DNA of 64,000 nucleotides from Mesorhizobium sp. WSM3626 (GCF_000513935.1 NZ_AZUY01000011.1:42251-106250), one strand, 5' to 3'; numbered from the stretch's first letter, positions 16,130 through 25,558 are shown. The notes: generated by a model not told the origin, from the letters alone. Numbers and translations are program-made.

Positions 16130-17059
16130 ATGGCAATTCTCCTCATCGCAGAACACGACAACGCAACGCTTTCCGACCAGACCGCCAAGGCGCTTTCGGC
16201 AGCCCTGCAGATCAACTTGGACGTTCATGTGCTGGTGGCCGGCAAAGGCGCCAAGAGTGCGGCCGATGCCGCCGCCAAGCTGAAGGGCGTGAGCAAGGTG
16301 CTGCTCGCCGAAGCCGACGAGCTCGCCGAGCGCCTGGCCGAGCCGACGGCGGCGCTGGTCGTCTCGCTGGCTGGCGCCTACGACACGATCATCGCGCCGG
16401 CGACGTCCGCCGGCAAGAACGTCGCGCCGCGCGTGGCGGCCCTGCTCGATGTCGCCCAGGTCTCCGAGATCATCGAAGTGGTCTCGCCGGATACGTTCAA
16501 GCGGCCGATCTATGCCGGCAACGCAATCCAGACGGTGCAGTCGAGCGACGCCAAGAAGGTGATCACCGTGCGCACCGCCTCCTTCCAGGCGGCACCCGAG
16601 GGTGGCTCGGCTTCGGTCGAGACGGTTCATGCGGCTGCCAATCCCGGCCTGTCCACCTTCGTCGAGAACAAGCTGTCGGAGACCGACCGTCCGGAGCTGA
16701 CCTCGGCCAAGATCATCATCTCGGGCGGCCGTGCGCTCGGTTCCTCGGAAAAATTCCAGGAAGTCATCCTGCCTGTCGCCGACAAGCTCGGCGCCGCCGT
16801 CGGTGCTTCCCGCGCCGCTGTCGACGCCGGCTATGCGCCGAACGACTGGCAGGTCGGCCAGACCGGCAAGGTCGTCGCCCCCGATCTCTACATTGCGGTC
16901 GGCATCTCCGGCGCCATCCAGCACCTCGCCGGCATGAAGGACAGCAAGGTCATCGTCGCCATCAACAAGGACGAGGAAGCGCCGATCTTCCAGGTTGCCG
17001 ACTACGGCCTCGTCGGCGACCTCTTCGTCATCCTGCCGGAGTTACAGAAGGCACTTTGA
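16130..17059 (+). CDS. etfA: Electron transfer flavoprotein alpha subunit
   Basis: 309 residues. The C-terminal half has the FAD-binding signature [20 protein letters not shown] followed by [20 protein letters not shown]. The N-terminal domain is the usual alanine-rich alpha/beta fold. It pairs with EtfB as the soluble acceptor for fatty acid, amino acid and choline-type dehydrogenases. A strong terminator follows at 17090, so the transcript probably ends here and the downstream hydroxybutyryl-CoA dehydrogenase has its own promoter. Confidence 0.95.
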   Translation: MAILLIAEHDNATLSDQTAKALSAALQINLDVHVLVAGKGAKSAADAAAKLKGVSKVLLAEADELAERLAEPTAALVVSLAGAYDTIIAPATSAGKNVAPRVAALLDVAQVSEIIEVVSPDTFKRPIYAGNAIQTVQSSDAKKVITVRTASFQAAPEGGSASVETVHAAANPGLSTFVENKLSETDRPELTSAKIIISGGRALGSSEKFQEVILPVADKLGAAVGASRAAVDAGYAPNDWQVGQTGKVVAPDLYIAVGISGAIQHLAGMKDSKVIVAINKDEEAPIFQVADYGLVGDLFVILPELQKAL

Positions 17060-17089
17060 CGCTTCCGCGCAACCGTATTAAATTGCCAG

Positions 17090-17121
17090 GGGTGGGGTAG
17101 ACGAAGTCGCCCCACCCTTTT
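17090..17121 (+). terminator. Intrinsic terminator after etfBA
   Basis: GGGTGGGG (17090-17097) and CCCCACCC (17110-17117) form a perfect 8-bp stem around a 12-base loop, followed directly by TTTT (17118-17121). It lies 30 bases after the etfA stop. Confidence 0.9.
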
Positions 17122-17268
17122 AGTTTGCACCGCACAATAAGCAGGCCACAAAGGCTGAGAGCAATTCCAGCGGCAGTGCGCAGGTTTTTTGCGCCGGGAA
17201 TTGCGGGAAAACAAAGAGATGGGGCGGTTCGCGATTCTGGCGAAAAACGCTCCGGACGGGATCGGGTA

Positions 17269-18147
<879 letters not shown>

Positions 18148-18156
18148 CGCGTCCGG

Positions 18157-20136
18157 TCACGAGGCCGCGGCGAGCGGCTTGGGTGGTTCTGACCTGTCGT
18201 CGGCGGTTTTGCCGTCGGGTGCCATGCAAACGCATCCGCGCCCGGCCGCCTTGGCCGCATAGCAGGCGGTATCGGCCCTCGCGATGATCTCGTCGACTTC
18301 GCCGCAATTGGCGCAGATCGCCGTCAGCCCGATGCTGGCGCCGATCGCGTGCGGCCGGCCCTCCCAGGTGAAGTTGAGGCCGGCTATCGCATCGATGATG
18401 GAACGCGCCGCGAGCCGCGCGCCAGCGGCAGAACCGGACTTCAGGATAACAGCGAATTCGTCGCCACCCAGACGCGCGACGATGTCTTCAGAACCAAGCA
18501 CGCCGCGCACTGCCTCCGCGACCCGCTTCAGCAGGGCGTCTCCCGCAGCGTGACCGCCCGTGTCGTTGACCAGCTTGAAATGGTCAAGGTCGATGAACAT
18601 GAACTGATGGCGGTCCCCGGCCATCGTGCCGTCCTTGCGCGCCTGATCGACCAATCCCTCCATGGCGAGGATGAAGCTCGAGCGGTTGGCGAGCCCGGTG
18701 AGCGCATCGTGCGCGGCGGCATGGGCAAGCTGGCGCTGCAGGGCGCGCGCATCGGTGAAGTCCTGGAAGACGATCACCAGCCCGCCGAATTCGTTGCGCT
18801 CGTTGATGATCGGCGACACGACCTGGCGGATGCTGCAGCGTGTGTCGTCGCACCGGATGAGGACCGCGCGGCTGTTCTGGTCGGAGCGCGCCTCTTCGCC
18901 TGTCACGGGCCGCGTCATGCCGATCCTGTGGCCGGTCTCCTCGTCGACTGCCCAATAGACATGGCTCAGCGTCTTGCCGAGTGCCTCGTCGCCGGAAACG
19001 CCGGTCAGCTTTTCGGCCACCGGGTTCATGAAGGTGACGCGGTTCGCGGCATCGGTGCAGATGACCGCATCGCCGATCGATTGCAGCGTCACTCTCAGCC
19101 GCTCCTTCTCGTCGGCCAGCATCGCCGCCGAGACGATGAGCCGTTCTTCGGCCTGCTTGCGCAGGGTGATGTCGGTCAAGCTGCCGATCGCTCTGATCAG
19201 CTGTCCGTCCGCATCGCGCTCGATGGCCTTGCCGCGGTCGAGAATCCAAACCCAGCGGCCATCCTTGTGGCGCATCCTGAACTCGGCCTCGAAAAATTCC
19301 GTCTGGCCATCGAGATGGGCGCGATCAGCCTCCGCGACCGCGGCGCGGTCGTCGGGATGGATCATCGTCAGCCAGCGATCGGGGTCGCCATCGAGCTCGC
19401 CATCCCCATAACCCAGCATCTTGACCCAGGTGGGGGAATAGGTGGTGCCCCCCTTGCGCATGTCGAAATCCCAGACGCCTTGACCGGCGCCGGCCAGCGC
19501 GAAATTCCAGCGTGTTTCCGCCTCCGTGATGCGCGCCTCGGCCTGCTTGCGCGCGTCGATGTCCTCGATCTGCGAAACGAGATAGAGCGGCCGGCCGCTT
19601 TTCTCGTCTCGGATGACGGAGCCGGCAAGATTGGCCCAAATGGGTGCGCCATCCTTTTTGAGGTAACGCTTCTCGAATTGGAAAGTATCGACGGTGCCCG
19701 TCTTCAGGCCGGCCATCGTTTCGCGTCCGATCTGCAGATCGTCGGGATGCGTGAGCTGGAAGAAGGTCAGCGCCTCGATTTCCTCGCGGCTATAGCCAAG
19801 CATGGCGGCGAAGGCTGGGTTGGTCTGGAGAATACGCCCATCGAGGCTGACGATGGCGATGCCGATGACCGAGTCTTCCATGGCTCGGCGGAACCGCTGC
19901 TCGCTTTCCGCAATATGCCGCCGGTCATCAGAGATGCGCGTGATGAACAGATGAGCCAGGAAAAGCGCGCAGACCGTAACCGCGACCGACATTTGAAGGC
20001 AAAGTCTGAGGGCTTCCGCGCCGAGGTCCAGCCTTGACGGCACAAGCGAGGCGGCCACCACGGCAAAGCCGGCCACAAGCAGCGCCAGAGCTGCATGCTT
20101 GTACTGTCCCGGCCCGATGATACTTCGCAATGTCAC
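18157..20136 (-). CDS. Membrane-anchored PAS-PAS-PAS-GGDEF diguanylate cyclase
   Basis: 659 residues. Two N-terminal helices (about 14-34 and 44-66) are followed by three PAS domains (about 80-195, 205-325, 345-465), each of the first two with a PAC segment ending in D-I-x-x-R-K-Q-A. A complete GGDEF domain (475-640) follows. The signature GGDEF lies at 557-561 and FMFIDLDHFKLVND supplies the metal ligand, so cyclase activity is expected. The product-inhibition site RxxD five residues upstream reads GSED (548-551), so feedback by cyclic di-GMP is probably weak. No EAL domain is present. It is convergent with the dehydrogenase gene, with nine bases between stops. Confidence 0.92.
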   Translation of the reverse strand: MTLRSIIGPGQYKHAALALLVAGFAVVAASLVPSRLDLGAEALRLCLQMSVAVTVCALFLAHLFITRISDDRRHIAESEQRFRRAMEDSVIGIAIVSLDGRILQTNPAFAAMLGYSREEIEALTFFQLTHPDDLQIGRETMAGLKTGTVDTFQFEKRYLKKDGAPIWANLAGSVIRDEKSGRPLYLVSQIEDIDARKQAEARITEAETRWNFALAGAGQGVWDFDMRKGGTTYSPTWVKMLGYGDGELDGDPDRWLTMIHPDDRAAVAEADRAHLDGQTEFFEAEFRMRHKDGRWVWILDRGKAIERDADGQLIRAIGSLTDITLRKQAEERLIVSAAMLADEKERLRVTLQSIGDAVICTDAANRVTFMNPVAEKLTGVSGDEALGKTLSHVYWAVDEETGHRIGMTRPVTGEEARSDQNSRAVLIRCDDTRCSIRQVVSPIINERNEFGGLVIVFQDFTDARALQRQLAHAAAHDALTGLANRSSFILAMEGLVDQARKDGTMAGDRHQFMFIDLDHFKLVNDTGGHAAGDALLKRVAEAVRGVLGSEDIVARLGGDEFAVILKSGSAAGARLAARSIIDAIAGLNFTWEGRPHAIGASIGLTAICANCGEVDEIIARADTACYAAKAAGRGCVCMAPDGKTADDRSEPPKPLAAAS

Positions 20137-20236
20137 GATTTATGCCACCCCCGTGGGCAATCGCTTTTTTCCGTTAAGACCCTGAAGGATCGATTTTAAG
20201 GAATGGTTGCGACCGGGGCATCGGCGACATGGGAAA

Positions 20237-20254
20237 CCGGCAAACAATTGCCGG
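20237..20254 (-). terminator. Short hairpin after nrsF / before the GGDEF gene
   Basis: CCGGCAA (20237-20243) and TTGCCGG (20248-20254) form a perfect 7-bp stem with an ACAA loop, between the nrsF-like stop (20301) and the GGDEF gene start (20136). No clear T-run follows on the minus strand, so it may be a weak terminator or an operator palindrome. Confidence 0.4.
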
Positions 20255-20300
20255 CATGATTAAGGACCGGTATTAACGGGGTGTGGGCGCGGGTATCCTG

Positions 20301-20939
20301 TTACCATCGCACGAAAAGCCGCCCGCCGAGCGCGCCGAGCAAAGCGAGGGCCGCGATGGCGATCGTATACCAGGTGGCAACGAAAAGCGGCGAATCGTCG
20401 AAGCAGTGCGCCGCATAGAAGGTCGCCGCCAGCCCGCCGGCAAGCAGCCCCGCGACAGTGCCGGCAAGCACCGGCCGTGTCGGCGCACCATAGCGCAGCA
20501 TCCACAGGAAGATGGCCAGCGGGCCGATGCCGATCAGCGGGATGAAGCTCATGCAGATCATCATGTTCGATCCGATCATGCGCGTGCCCCATAGCGCCTG
20601 CGGCACCATGAAGAGTTCCAGCACCACGGCCACCGCGACCAGCAGCGGCGCGGCGATCATCGCCGCCATTGCACGGCCTGTCGCAGCACCCGGCGTCGAC
20701 AGGGCACGGATCAGGGCGAAGGCGCTGATGGCGAGCACGACGGTGAAAACAAACTTGGACAGGAAACGGATCGTGTGCGCGGCAACCATGAAGTCGGGGC
20801 GCGGCCCGATTGTCATCATGAAAACAGCGGCCGCGGCGACGACGGCCGCACCGGCCGCCAGCCACCAGGCCGAGCGCAATGACATCGCCTTGCTGCGAGC
20901 ATCGGCGTCGAGCGCCTTGATGAGATCGTCGGTCTTCAT
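20301..20939 (-). CDS. NrsF-like (DUF1109) membrane anti-sigma factor
   Basis: 212 residues with six predicted helices after a short cytoplasmic N-terminus (MKTDDLIKALDADARS). Conserved features of the DUF1109/NrsF family are visible: the W-W helix start, CMSFIPLIGIGPLAIFLWML, and a Cys-containing AAHCFDDSPLFVATWYTIA segment. NrsF proteins hold an ECF sigma factor at the membrane and release it on oxidative or metal stress through cysteines. The partner sigma factor gene stops one base before this ATG, so the pair is translationally linked. Confidence 0.88.
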   Translation of the reverse strand: MKTDDLIKALDADARSKAMSLRSAWWLAAGAAVVAAAAVFMMTIGPRPDFMVAAHTIRFLSKFVFTVVLAISAFALIRALSTPGAATGRAMAAMIAAPLLVAVAVVLELFMVPQALWGTRMIGSNMMICMSFIPLIGIGPLAIFLWMLRYGAPTRPVLAGTVAGLLAGGLAATFYAAHCFDDSPLFVATWYTIAIAALALLGALGGRLFVRW

Positions 20940-20940
20940 G

Positions 20941-21507
20941 TCATTCCCGTCCGAACCGCCCCTGTCCGAGTCGCCCCTGTCCGAATCGCTTGGCTATGGC
21001 GGTAAGTCCCCGGTGCAGCGACACACGCACCGCCGTCTCGCTGATGCCGAACTTCGCCGCTGTCTCACCGATGGAACGGCCCTCCACGGACACGGCCGAA
21101 ACCACGGACCGCTGAGCTGGCGGCAGCCCGTCGAGCGCCCGGTTGATGTCGCGCTCGCTGACCGTCTCGGTTTCCGGCTCGGCGAAAGTCTCGGCGATGT
21201 CGTCGACATCAATTTCGATGCGCCGCCCGCGTCGCCGGAATGCATCGATCAGCTTGAAACGGGCAATCGCATAGACCCATGGCAACACCGGCGCGTCCTG
21301 GCGCCAAGTGTGTCGTTTGACATGAATGGCCAGCAAGGTTTCCTGCACGACATCCTCGGGATCGACCCCGCCCTGCACGATCTTGCGCCTGACAAAGCCG
21401 CGGATCAGCGCGGCAATCCGGTGGAGAAAGTCGGCATAGGCCTTTTCATCTCCCGCGATCGCGGCCCGCATCAGCCGGGAAAGCTCGGCCTCGTCCTTGC
21501 CGCTCAC
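20941..21507 (-). CDS. ECF sigma factor, SigF/EcfF type
   Basis: 188 residues with both sigma domains. Region 2 contains DPEDVVQETLLAIHVKRHTW and PWVYAIARFKLIDAFRRRGR; region 4 contains ALDGLPPAQRSVVSAVSVEG and the helix-turn-helix GETAAKFGISETAVRVSLHR. The start is GTG at 21507 with GGGGAG upstream. It is followed immediately by the NrsF-like anti-sigma gene. Upstream lies GTAACA-N16-CGAA, close to the promoter pattern I recall for Caulobacter SigF, which suggests autoregulation. Targets elsewhere in the genome are expected to be oxidative or heavy-metal stress genes. Confidence 0.9.
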   Translation of the reverse strand: MSGKDEAELSRLMRAAIAGDEKAYADFLHRIAALIRGFVRRKIVQGGVDPEDVVQETLLAIHVKRHTWRQDAPVLPWVYAIARFKLIDAFRRRGRRIEIDVDDIAETFAEPETETVSERDINRALDGLPPAQRSVVSAVSVEGRSIGETAAKFGISETAVRVSLHRGLTAIAKRFGQGRLGQGRFGRE

Positions 21508-21526
21508 AAGAGTTCACTCCCCGATC

Positions 21527-21552
21527 TTCGCGCCTCGGCACTGATTTGTTAC
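21527..21552 (-). promoter_or_regulatory. Candidate autoregulatory SigF-type promoter
   Basis: On the minus strand GTAACA (21552-21547) is separated by exactly 16 bases from CGAA (21530-21527), about 20 bases before the GTG start of the ECF sigma gene. It fits a GTAACC-N16-CGAA pattern with one mismatch. Confidence 0.6.
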
Positions 21553-21736
21553 GTGGCCGGCGAAATAATGTCCAAGCCAAACTACGGGCAAATCACGAAA
21601 GTTTGCGGGAGGACCCGCGAAATTCCCTGACGGTTTCCCTGGTTCCCGGCTCAGGCGTGAGGAACGGCGCGGACCAAGCCTTGATTGACGTAAGGTAAAC
21701 CCTTCTGTAGCGTCAAAGGATCGGAGGGAGGCCGAA

Positions 21737-21874
21737 ATGGATTTCATTGAACGCATTTTTGGATTTTCTCCCGACAATGGCTCGGGAACTTTCGAGAGCG
21801 GCCTTGTCATTGCGGCCATAGTCTTTGTCACTGCCATCTACTTCTACAGAAGACGGGGATCACTGAAGAAATAG
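21737..21874 (+). CDS. 45-residue single-pass membrane protein
   Basis: A short gene beginning MDFIERIFGFSPDNGSGTFE, then one hydrophobic helix (SGLVIAAIVFVTAIYFY) and a basic tail RRRGSLKK. Topology should be N-out/C-in by the positive-inside rule. It has a very strong ribosome-binding site, GGAGGGAGG, at 21723-21731. Composition and start signals look genuine, but I do not recognise the family. It lies between the divergent ECF sigma operon and the unknown two-gene module and could belong to either regulon. Confidence 0.7.
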   Translation: MDFIERIFGFSPDNGSGTFESGLVIAAIVFVTAIYFYRRRGSLKK

Positions 21875-21946
21875 CCGGGAGAACCGGCGGGGATACGTCG
21901 CCAGGAAAACACTACCGTTGCGTCCTCTCAGCGTGGGAAACACGAC

Positions 21947-22996
21947 ATGGCAGGATCTCTGGTCAACCACGTCAGAACCGCGGCACTGCTGTTGTTCGCC
22001 GCCGAATTCTGGAAGCGTCTTGCCGTCGGGCTGAAGGTGCTGTTTGCGACGATTCGCATGCTGCTGTGCCGGTTGGCCAAGCGCCAGCGGCTGCCAGGCC
22101 CTGCGCAGAACGATTGCTGTATCCAGCTGCCGCCCGACATCTACAAGCGCGCCGATCCTCTTCTCTATGCCCAGTACTATCTTATGGCGCAGGGTCTCGC
22201 GGTCACCTGGGACAATCCCGACATCGACATTTTCGACGGCGCCGCGCCAGTCACCGGTGCGCTGCAGCCCTCTCGCACCTATCGCGTTCGCGTGCGTGTC
22301 TGGAACGGGTCCTATGATGCGCCAGCCGTCGGCGTCGGGGTGGCGCTGTCCTACCTGTCCTTCGGCGCACAGACCGTTTCCCGGCCGATCGCCAACCTCG
22401 CCGTCAATCTCGGGGCCAAGGGCACGATCGATTGCCCTGCCTATGCCGAATTCAGTTGGACCACGCCCGCCACCGGCGGCCATTACTGCCTGCAAGCACA
22501 GCTTTCCTGGGCCGATGACGCCAACCCCGGCAACAACCTCGGCCAGAAGAACGTCAACATTGCCGAGATGCGCTCACCGGCAAAGTTCTCCTTCAGCGTC
22601 CGCAACGAGGCCTCGGTCGTCCGGCGTTTCCAGATCGAGGCGGACTGCTACGGCCTGCCGAAGCTGCAACCATGTACCCCGCCACGCGGCCAAGGTCGAG
22701 ACGAACGCACGGACACCCCGCAGCCGAGGCTCGCGGAGAGCAAGGCGCGCTGGGCCAAGGCGCTGGAGGAACAGGCCTATGGCCGGTTTCCCGTTCCCGA
22801 TGACTGGTCGGTCAGGATCGTTCCAAGAACGCTTTCACTGCAGCCCCGCCAGATAACCGAGATCACCGTCGAGATCGAACCGAGGGACGCCGCCTTCCGT
22901 GGCTCAAAGGCCTTCAACGTCCATGTCTTCACGATCGGCGAAAGCGGATCACGCACCTTGACCGGCGGCGTGACGCTCATCGCCACGAAAGGCTGA
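21947..22996 (+). CDS. Uncharacterised protein with CARDB/Ig-like domain
   Basis: 349 residues, function unknown. The N-terminus has two amphipathic or hydrophobic stretches (RTAALLLFAAEFW and VLFATIRMLLCRLA) and then a CC pair (about residues 57-58). From about 75 to 190 the pattern ITFDG/RTYRVRVRVWNGSYDAPAVG...ADDANPGNNLGQKNV looks like a CARDB-type Ig fold (cell adhesion-like; N-P-G-N-N-x-G-Q-K-N is typical). A second beta-rich region follows (about 280-349), where RIVPRTLSLQPRQITEITVE is again Ig-like. No catalytic motif is seen. It is followed after nine bases by another unknown gene, so they form a pair. Confidence 0.65.
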   Translation: MAGSLVNHVRTAALLLFAAEFWKRLAVGLKVLFATIRMLLCRLAKRQRLPGPAQNDCCIQLPPDIYKRADPLLYAQYYLMAQGLAVTWDNPDIDIFDGAAPVTGALQPSRTYRVRVRVWNGSYDAPAVGVGVALSYLSFGAQTVSRPIANLAVNLGAKGTIDCPAYAEFSWTTPATGGHYCLQAQLSWADDANPGNNLGQKNVNIAEMRSPAKFSFSVRNEASVVRRFQIEADCYGLPKLQPCTPPRGQGRDERTDTPQPRLAESKARWAKALEEQAYGRFPVPDDWSVRIVPRTLSLQPRQITEITVEIEPRDAAFRGSKAFNVHVFTIGESGSRTLTGGVTLIATKG

Positions 22997-23005
22997 GGCG
23001 CTCCG

Positions 23006-24358
23006 ATGGCCTACAAGCACTATACGAGCTGCTTTCTCTATCCGGCCGGTGGCAAGCCCTACAATGAGGCCGACCGGCTGGCTTTCCTCGCCGGCCAGGC
23101 GCTGCAGATCATCGTCATCACCGGGCTGGCGGCCGCCTTCGGCTTGCTGCTGGGGCCGGTCGGCGCAGCACTTGCCGCGGCAATCGCGTTTCTGGCGTCC
23201 GCCACCGCGACGATCGACAAGGCCGCCGGGGAATGGCTCAACCATCGCCTGGTCTGCCTCGACAAGGACAATCCGAAATGCGCCGTCGGCATCGTCTCCT
23301 ACAATCCGTTCCGCAGCGATCTCGGCGCCTTCGACAACGGCCAGTATTTCGACATCATACTGATGCCGCATCCGACGACTGAAATTCTCAACGCCGAAAC
23401 CAATGAGGCGGCTTTGGCCGCCGCCAATCGCTACAATGGCGACGGCACCGTCGTCGCGGAATTCGCCGCCAACATCACGGCCCATCCGGCGAACGACATT
23501 CTCAATGACGGCTTTCAGGGTCATGAACTGCTGTTGCCGCGCGATGACCTGAAGACGGATCTGGGATACGCACCCGCCGACGATCATGCCCGCTGGGCCC
23601 TGCACTGCGAGGCCGAGGGTGACTTCTGGATCAAGATGCGCCAGTGGGCGCCGGCCATCGTCATCCTGCTGACGGCGGCTCTGGTCGTCACGGCGGCCGC
23701 GGCGGCTGCCGGTGCCAGTGTTGGGGCGGCTGTCGGCTGCGCCATAGGGTCGTTCTTCCTGGGTGCGCTGGGCTGCGCCATCGGCTCGTTCCTGGGAGGA
23801 TTGCTCGGAGCGGCCATTGGCGGCGCCATCGGCGGAGCGGCGTCCTACTTCGGCGGGGTCAAGCCGGTCCTGCAGGGATTGTTCAACTGGAATCCCGGCA
23901 ATGTCGAGGACGCCAATGTCGGCGACAAGGCGCTCGGCCCCATCAGGATGGGCGATCATGTCGCCGTCCTCGGCGAACATGTCTATGACGGCTATCACAA
24001 GGGCTGGCACGAGTTTCATCCGCTGATGGCGGTGGTCAAATTCGATGCGGCGGCCGGTGTCGACGCAAGACACTATCTTCAGTGGAATCCGGATTTTCCC
24101 GACACGGGCACGGTCCCGCCCAAACCGCCAGGCGAAGCCATCGACCTCACCGCGCAGGATATGCGTGACGGGCTGGGCAGCGCCGCGTTCAGGACACGCT
24201 GCGAGAATCTGCGCAGAACCTGGTGCGCCATGCTGAACGAAGCGTTCGATCCGGAGACCAAACGAGCACAGCAGGGGCTGGACCAGCGCTGGACCATTCA
24301 TCCGATGGTCGATGGTTGCATCCCGCAGGAGCAGCCACCAGCACCGCATATCGGATGA
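23006..24358 (+). CDS. Uncharacterised membrane protein with glycine-zipper region and EFHP motif
   Basis: 450 residues, function unknown. Hydrophobic segments lie at about 31-70 and 212-283. The second is a long alanine/glycine-rich glycine-zipper stretch (AAVGCAIGSFFLGALGCAIG, then GGLLGAAIGGAIGGAAS), the kind found in pore-forming or membrane-inserting proteins. After it comes a short block at 317-346 with DHVAVLGEHVYDGYHKGWHE then FHPLMAVV; Asp328, His331, Trp334, Glu336 and His338 could bind a metal or a ligand. I have seen similar D-x-x-H...E-x-H-P blocks in other uncharacterised bacterial proteins but cannot name the family. It forms a pair with the CARDB protein upstream. Confidence 0.65.
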   Translation: MAYKHYTSCFLYPAGGKPYNEADRLAFLAGQALQIIVITGLAAAFGLLLGPVGAALAAAIAFLASATATIDKAAGEWLNHRLVCLDKDNPKCAVGIVSYNPFRSDLGAFDNGQYFDIILMPHPTTEILNAETNEAALAAANRYNGDGTVVAEFAANITAHPANDILNDGFQGHELLLPRDDLKTDLGYAPADDHARWALHCEAEGDFWIKMRQWAPAIVILLTAALVVTAAAAAAGASVGAAVGCAIGSFFLGALGCAIGSFLGGLLGAAIGGAIGGAASYFGGVKPVLQGLFNWNPGNVEDANVGDKALGPIRMGDHVAVLGEHVYDGYHKGWHEFHPLMAVVKFDAAAGVDARHYLQWNPDFPDTGTVPPKPPGEAIDLTAQDMRDGLGSAAFRTRCENLRRTWCAMLNEAFDPETKRAQQGLDQRWTIHPMVDGCIPQEQPPAPHIG

Positions 24359-24411
24359 TGCATCAGCGTCCGACACGCGAAACCGTGATGGCGCCGATTG
24401 CCTTTCAATCT

Positions 24412-24426
24412 TGACTAACCCATTCA
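24412..24426 (+). promoter_or_regulatory. Candidate RirA iron-responsive operator (TGA-N9-TCA)
   Basis: TGACTAACCCATTCA is an exact TGA-N9-TCA, the iron-responsive operator bound by the Fe-S repressor RirA in rhizobia. It lies 53 bases before the fbpA start and overlaps a possible -35 (TTGACT, 24411-24416). Confidence 0.6.
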
Positions 24427-24478
24427 TGAATTGATACTCGGACGCACCCGCAGTGCGGGCAACCCCGAGGAGTACCTT

Positions 24479-25486
24479 ATGAAATCCCCCCTTTTTGCCC
24501 TGGCCAGCGTAGCGGCGCTTGCAATCAGCCTGGCCGCCGGTCCGGCGACGGCGGAAGATGCCAGCATCATCGTCTATAACGCCCAGCATGAAAGCCTGGC
24601 CAAGGATTGGGCCGAAGGGTTCACCAAGGAAACCGGCATCAAGGTTACCTTGCGCAATGGCGGCGACAGCGACTTCTCCAACCAGATCGTCGCCGAAGGC
24701 GCCTCCTCGCCCGCCGACGTGTTTCTGACGGAAAATTCGCCGGCCATGGTGCTGGTCGAGAATGCCGGCCTGTTCGCGCCGGTCGACGCCGACACGCTCG
24801 CACAGGTCCCGCAGGACTATCAGGCCGCCAGCGGCAAATGGGTGGGCGTGGCCGCGCGCAGCACCGTCTTTGCCTACAATACGACCAAGCTCAAGGCCGA
24901 CCAGTTGCCCAAGTCGATGCTCGACCTCGCCGACCCGAGTTGGAAGGGCCGCTGGGCGGCCTCGCCTTCTGGCGCCGATTTCCAGGCTATTGTCAGCGCA
25001 TTGCTGCAGCTCAAGGGCGAGGCCGCCACGGCCGATTGGCTGAAGGCGATGAAGGCGAACTTCACCGCCTACAAAGGCAATAGCACGGTGATGAAGGCGG
25101 TCAATGCCGGCGAGATCGAAGGCGGCGTGATCTACCACTATTACTATTTCGGCGATCAGGCCAAGACCGGCGAAAACTCCAAGAACGTCGCGCTGCACTA
25201 TTTCAAGAACCAGGATCCGGGCGCTTTCGTATCGGTCTCCGGCGGCGGCGTGCTCGCCTCGAGCAAGCACCCCAAGGAAGCCCAGGCCTTCCTGAAATGG
25301 GTGACCGGCAAGGGTGGCCAGGACGTGCTGAAGAACGGAACCTCCTTCGAATACGCGGTCGGCAAGGGTGCGCAGTCCAATCCGAAGCTGGTGCCACTGG
25401 TCGACCTGCAGGCGCCGAAGGTCGACGCCGCGACGCTGAACTCCAAGAAGGTCACCGACCTGATGACCGCAGCCGGCTTGCTTTAG
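24479..25486 (+). CDS. fbpA: Fe(III) ABC transporter, periplasmic binding protein
   Basis: 335 residues. A Sec signal peptide (cleavage near ATAEDAS, residue ~25) is followed by an IIVYNAQHESLAKDWAEGF opening typical of ferric-binding proteins. The iron-ligand tyrosine cluster YHYYYF lies at 219-224. It binds Fe(III) in the periplasm and hands it to FbpBC. The ATG at 24479 is fixed by GAGGAG at 24467-24472 and by the signal peptide. A terminator follows at 25520, so the binding protein may be made in excess over the permease and ATPase. Confidence 0.92.
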   Translation: MKSPLFALASVAALAISLAAGPATAEDASIIVYNAQHESLAKDWAEGFTKETGIKVTLRNGGDSDFSNQIVAEGASSPADVFLTENSPAMVLVENAGLFAPVDADTLAQVPQDYQAASGKWVGVAARSTVFAYNTTKLKADQLPKSMLDLADPSWKGRWAASPSGADFQAIVSALLQLKGEAATADWLKAMKANFTAYKGNSTVMKAVNAGEIEGGVIYHYYYFGDQAKTGENSKNVALHYFKNQDPGAFVSVSGGGVLASSKHPKEAQAFLKWVTGKGGQDVLKNGTSFEYAVGKGAQSNPKLVPLVDLQAPKVDAATLNSKKVTDLMTAAGLL

Positions 25487-25519
25487 TCGTCGTTCTTCCT
25501 AATAAGAACGTCAAACCGT

Positions 25520-25558
25520 GCTCCTGCGGGAATTCACTTTCCGCGGGAGCGTTTTGTT
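25520..25558 (+). terminator. Hairpin with T-run between fbpA and fbpB
   Basis: GCTCCTGCGG (25520-25529) and CCGCGGGAGC (25541-25550) form a 10-bp stem with one G-U pair, then GTTTTGTT. In this position it probably acts as a partial terminator that lowers fbpBC expression relative to fbpA. Confidence 0.8.

Noticed and set aside
18349-20037. 562-codon open frame on the plus strand
   Set aside because: Antisense shadow of the PAS-GGDEF gene, with no family features.
22949-25270. 773-codon open frame on the minus strand
   Set aside because: It is a shadow of the CARDB/EFHP pair and fbpA in GC-rich DNA; it has no domain pattern and lies fully antisense to well-supported genes.
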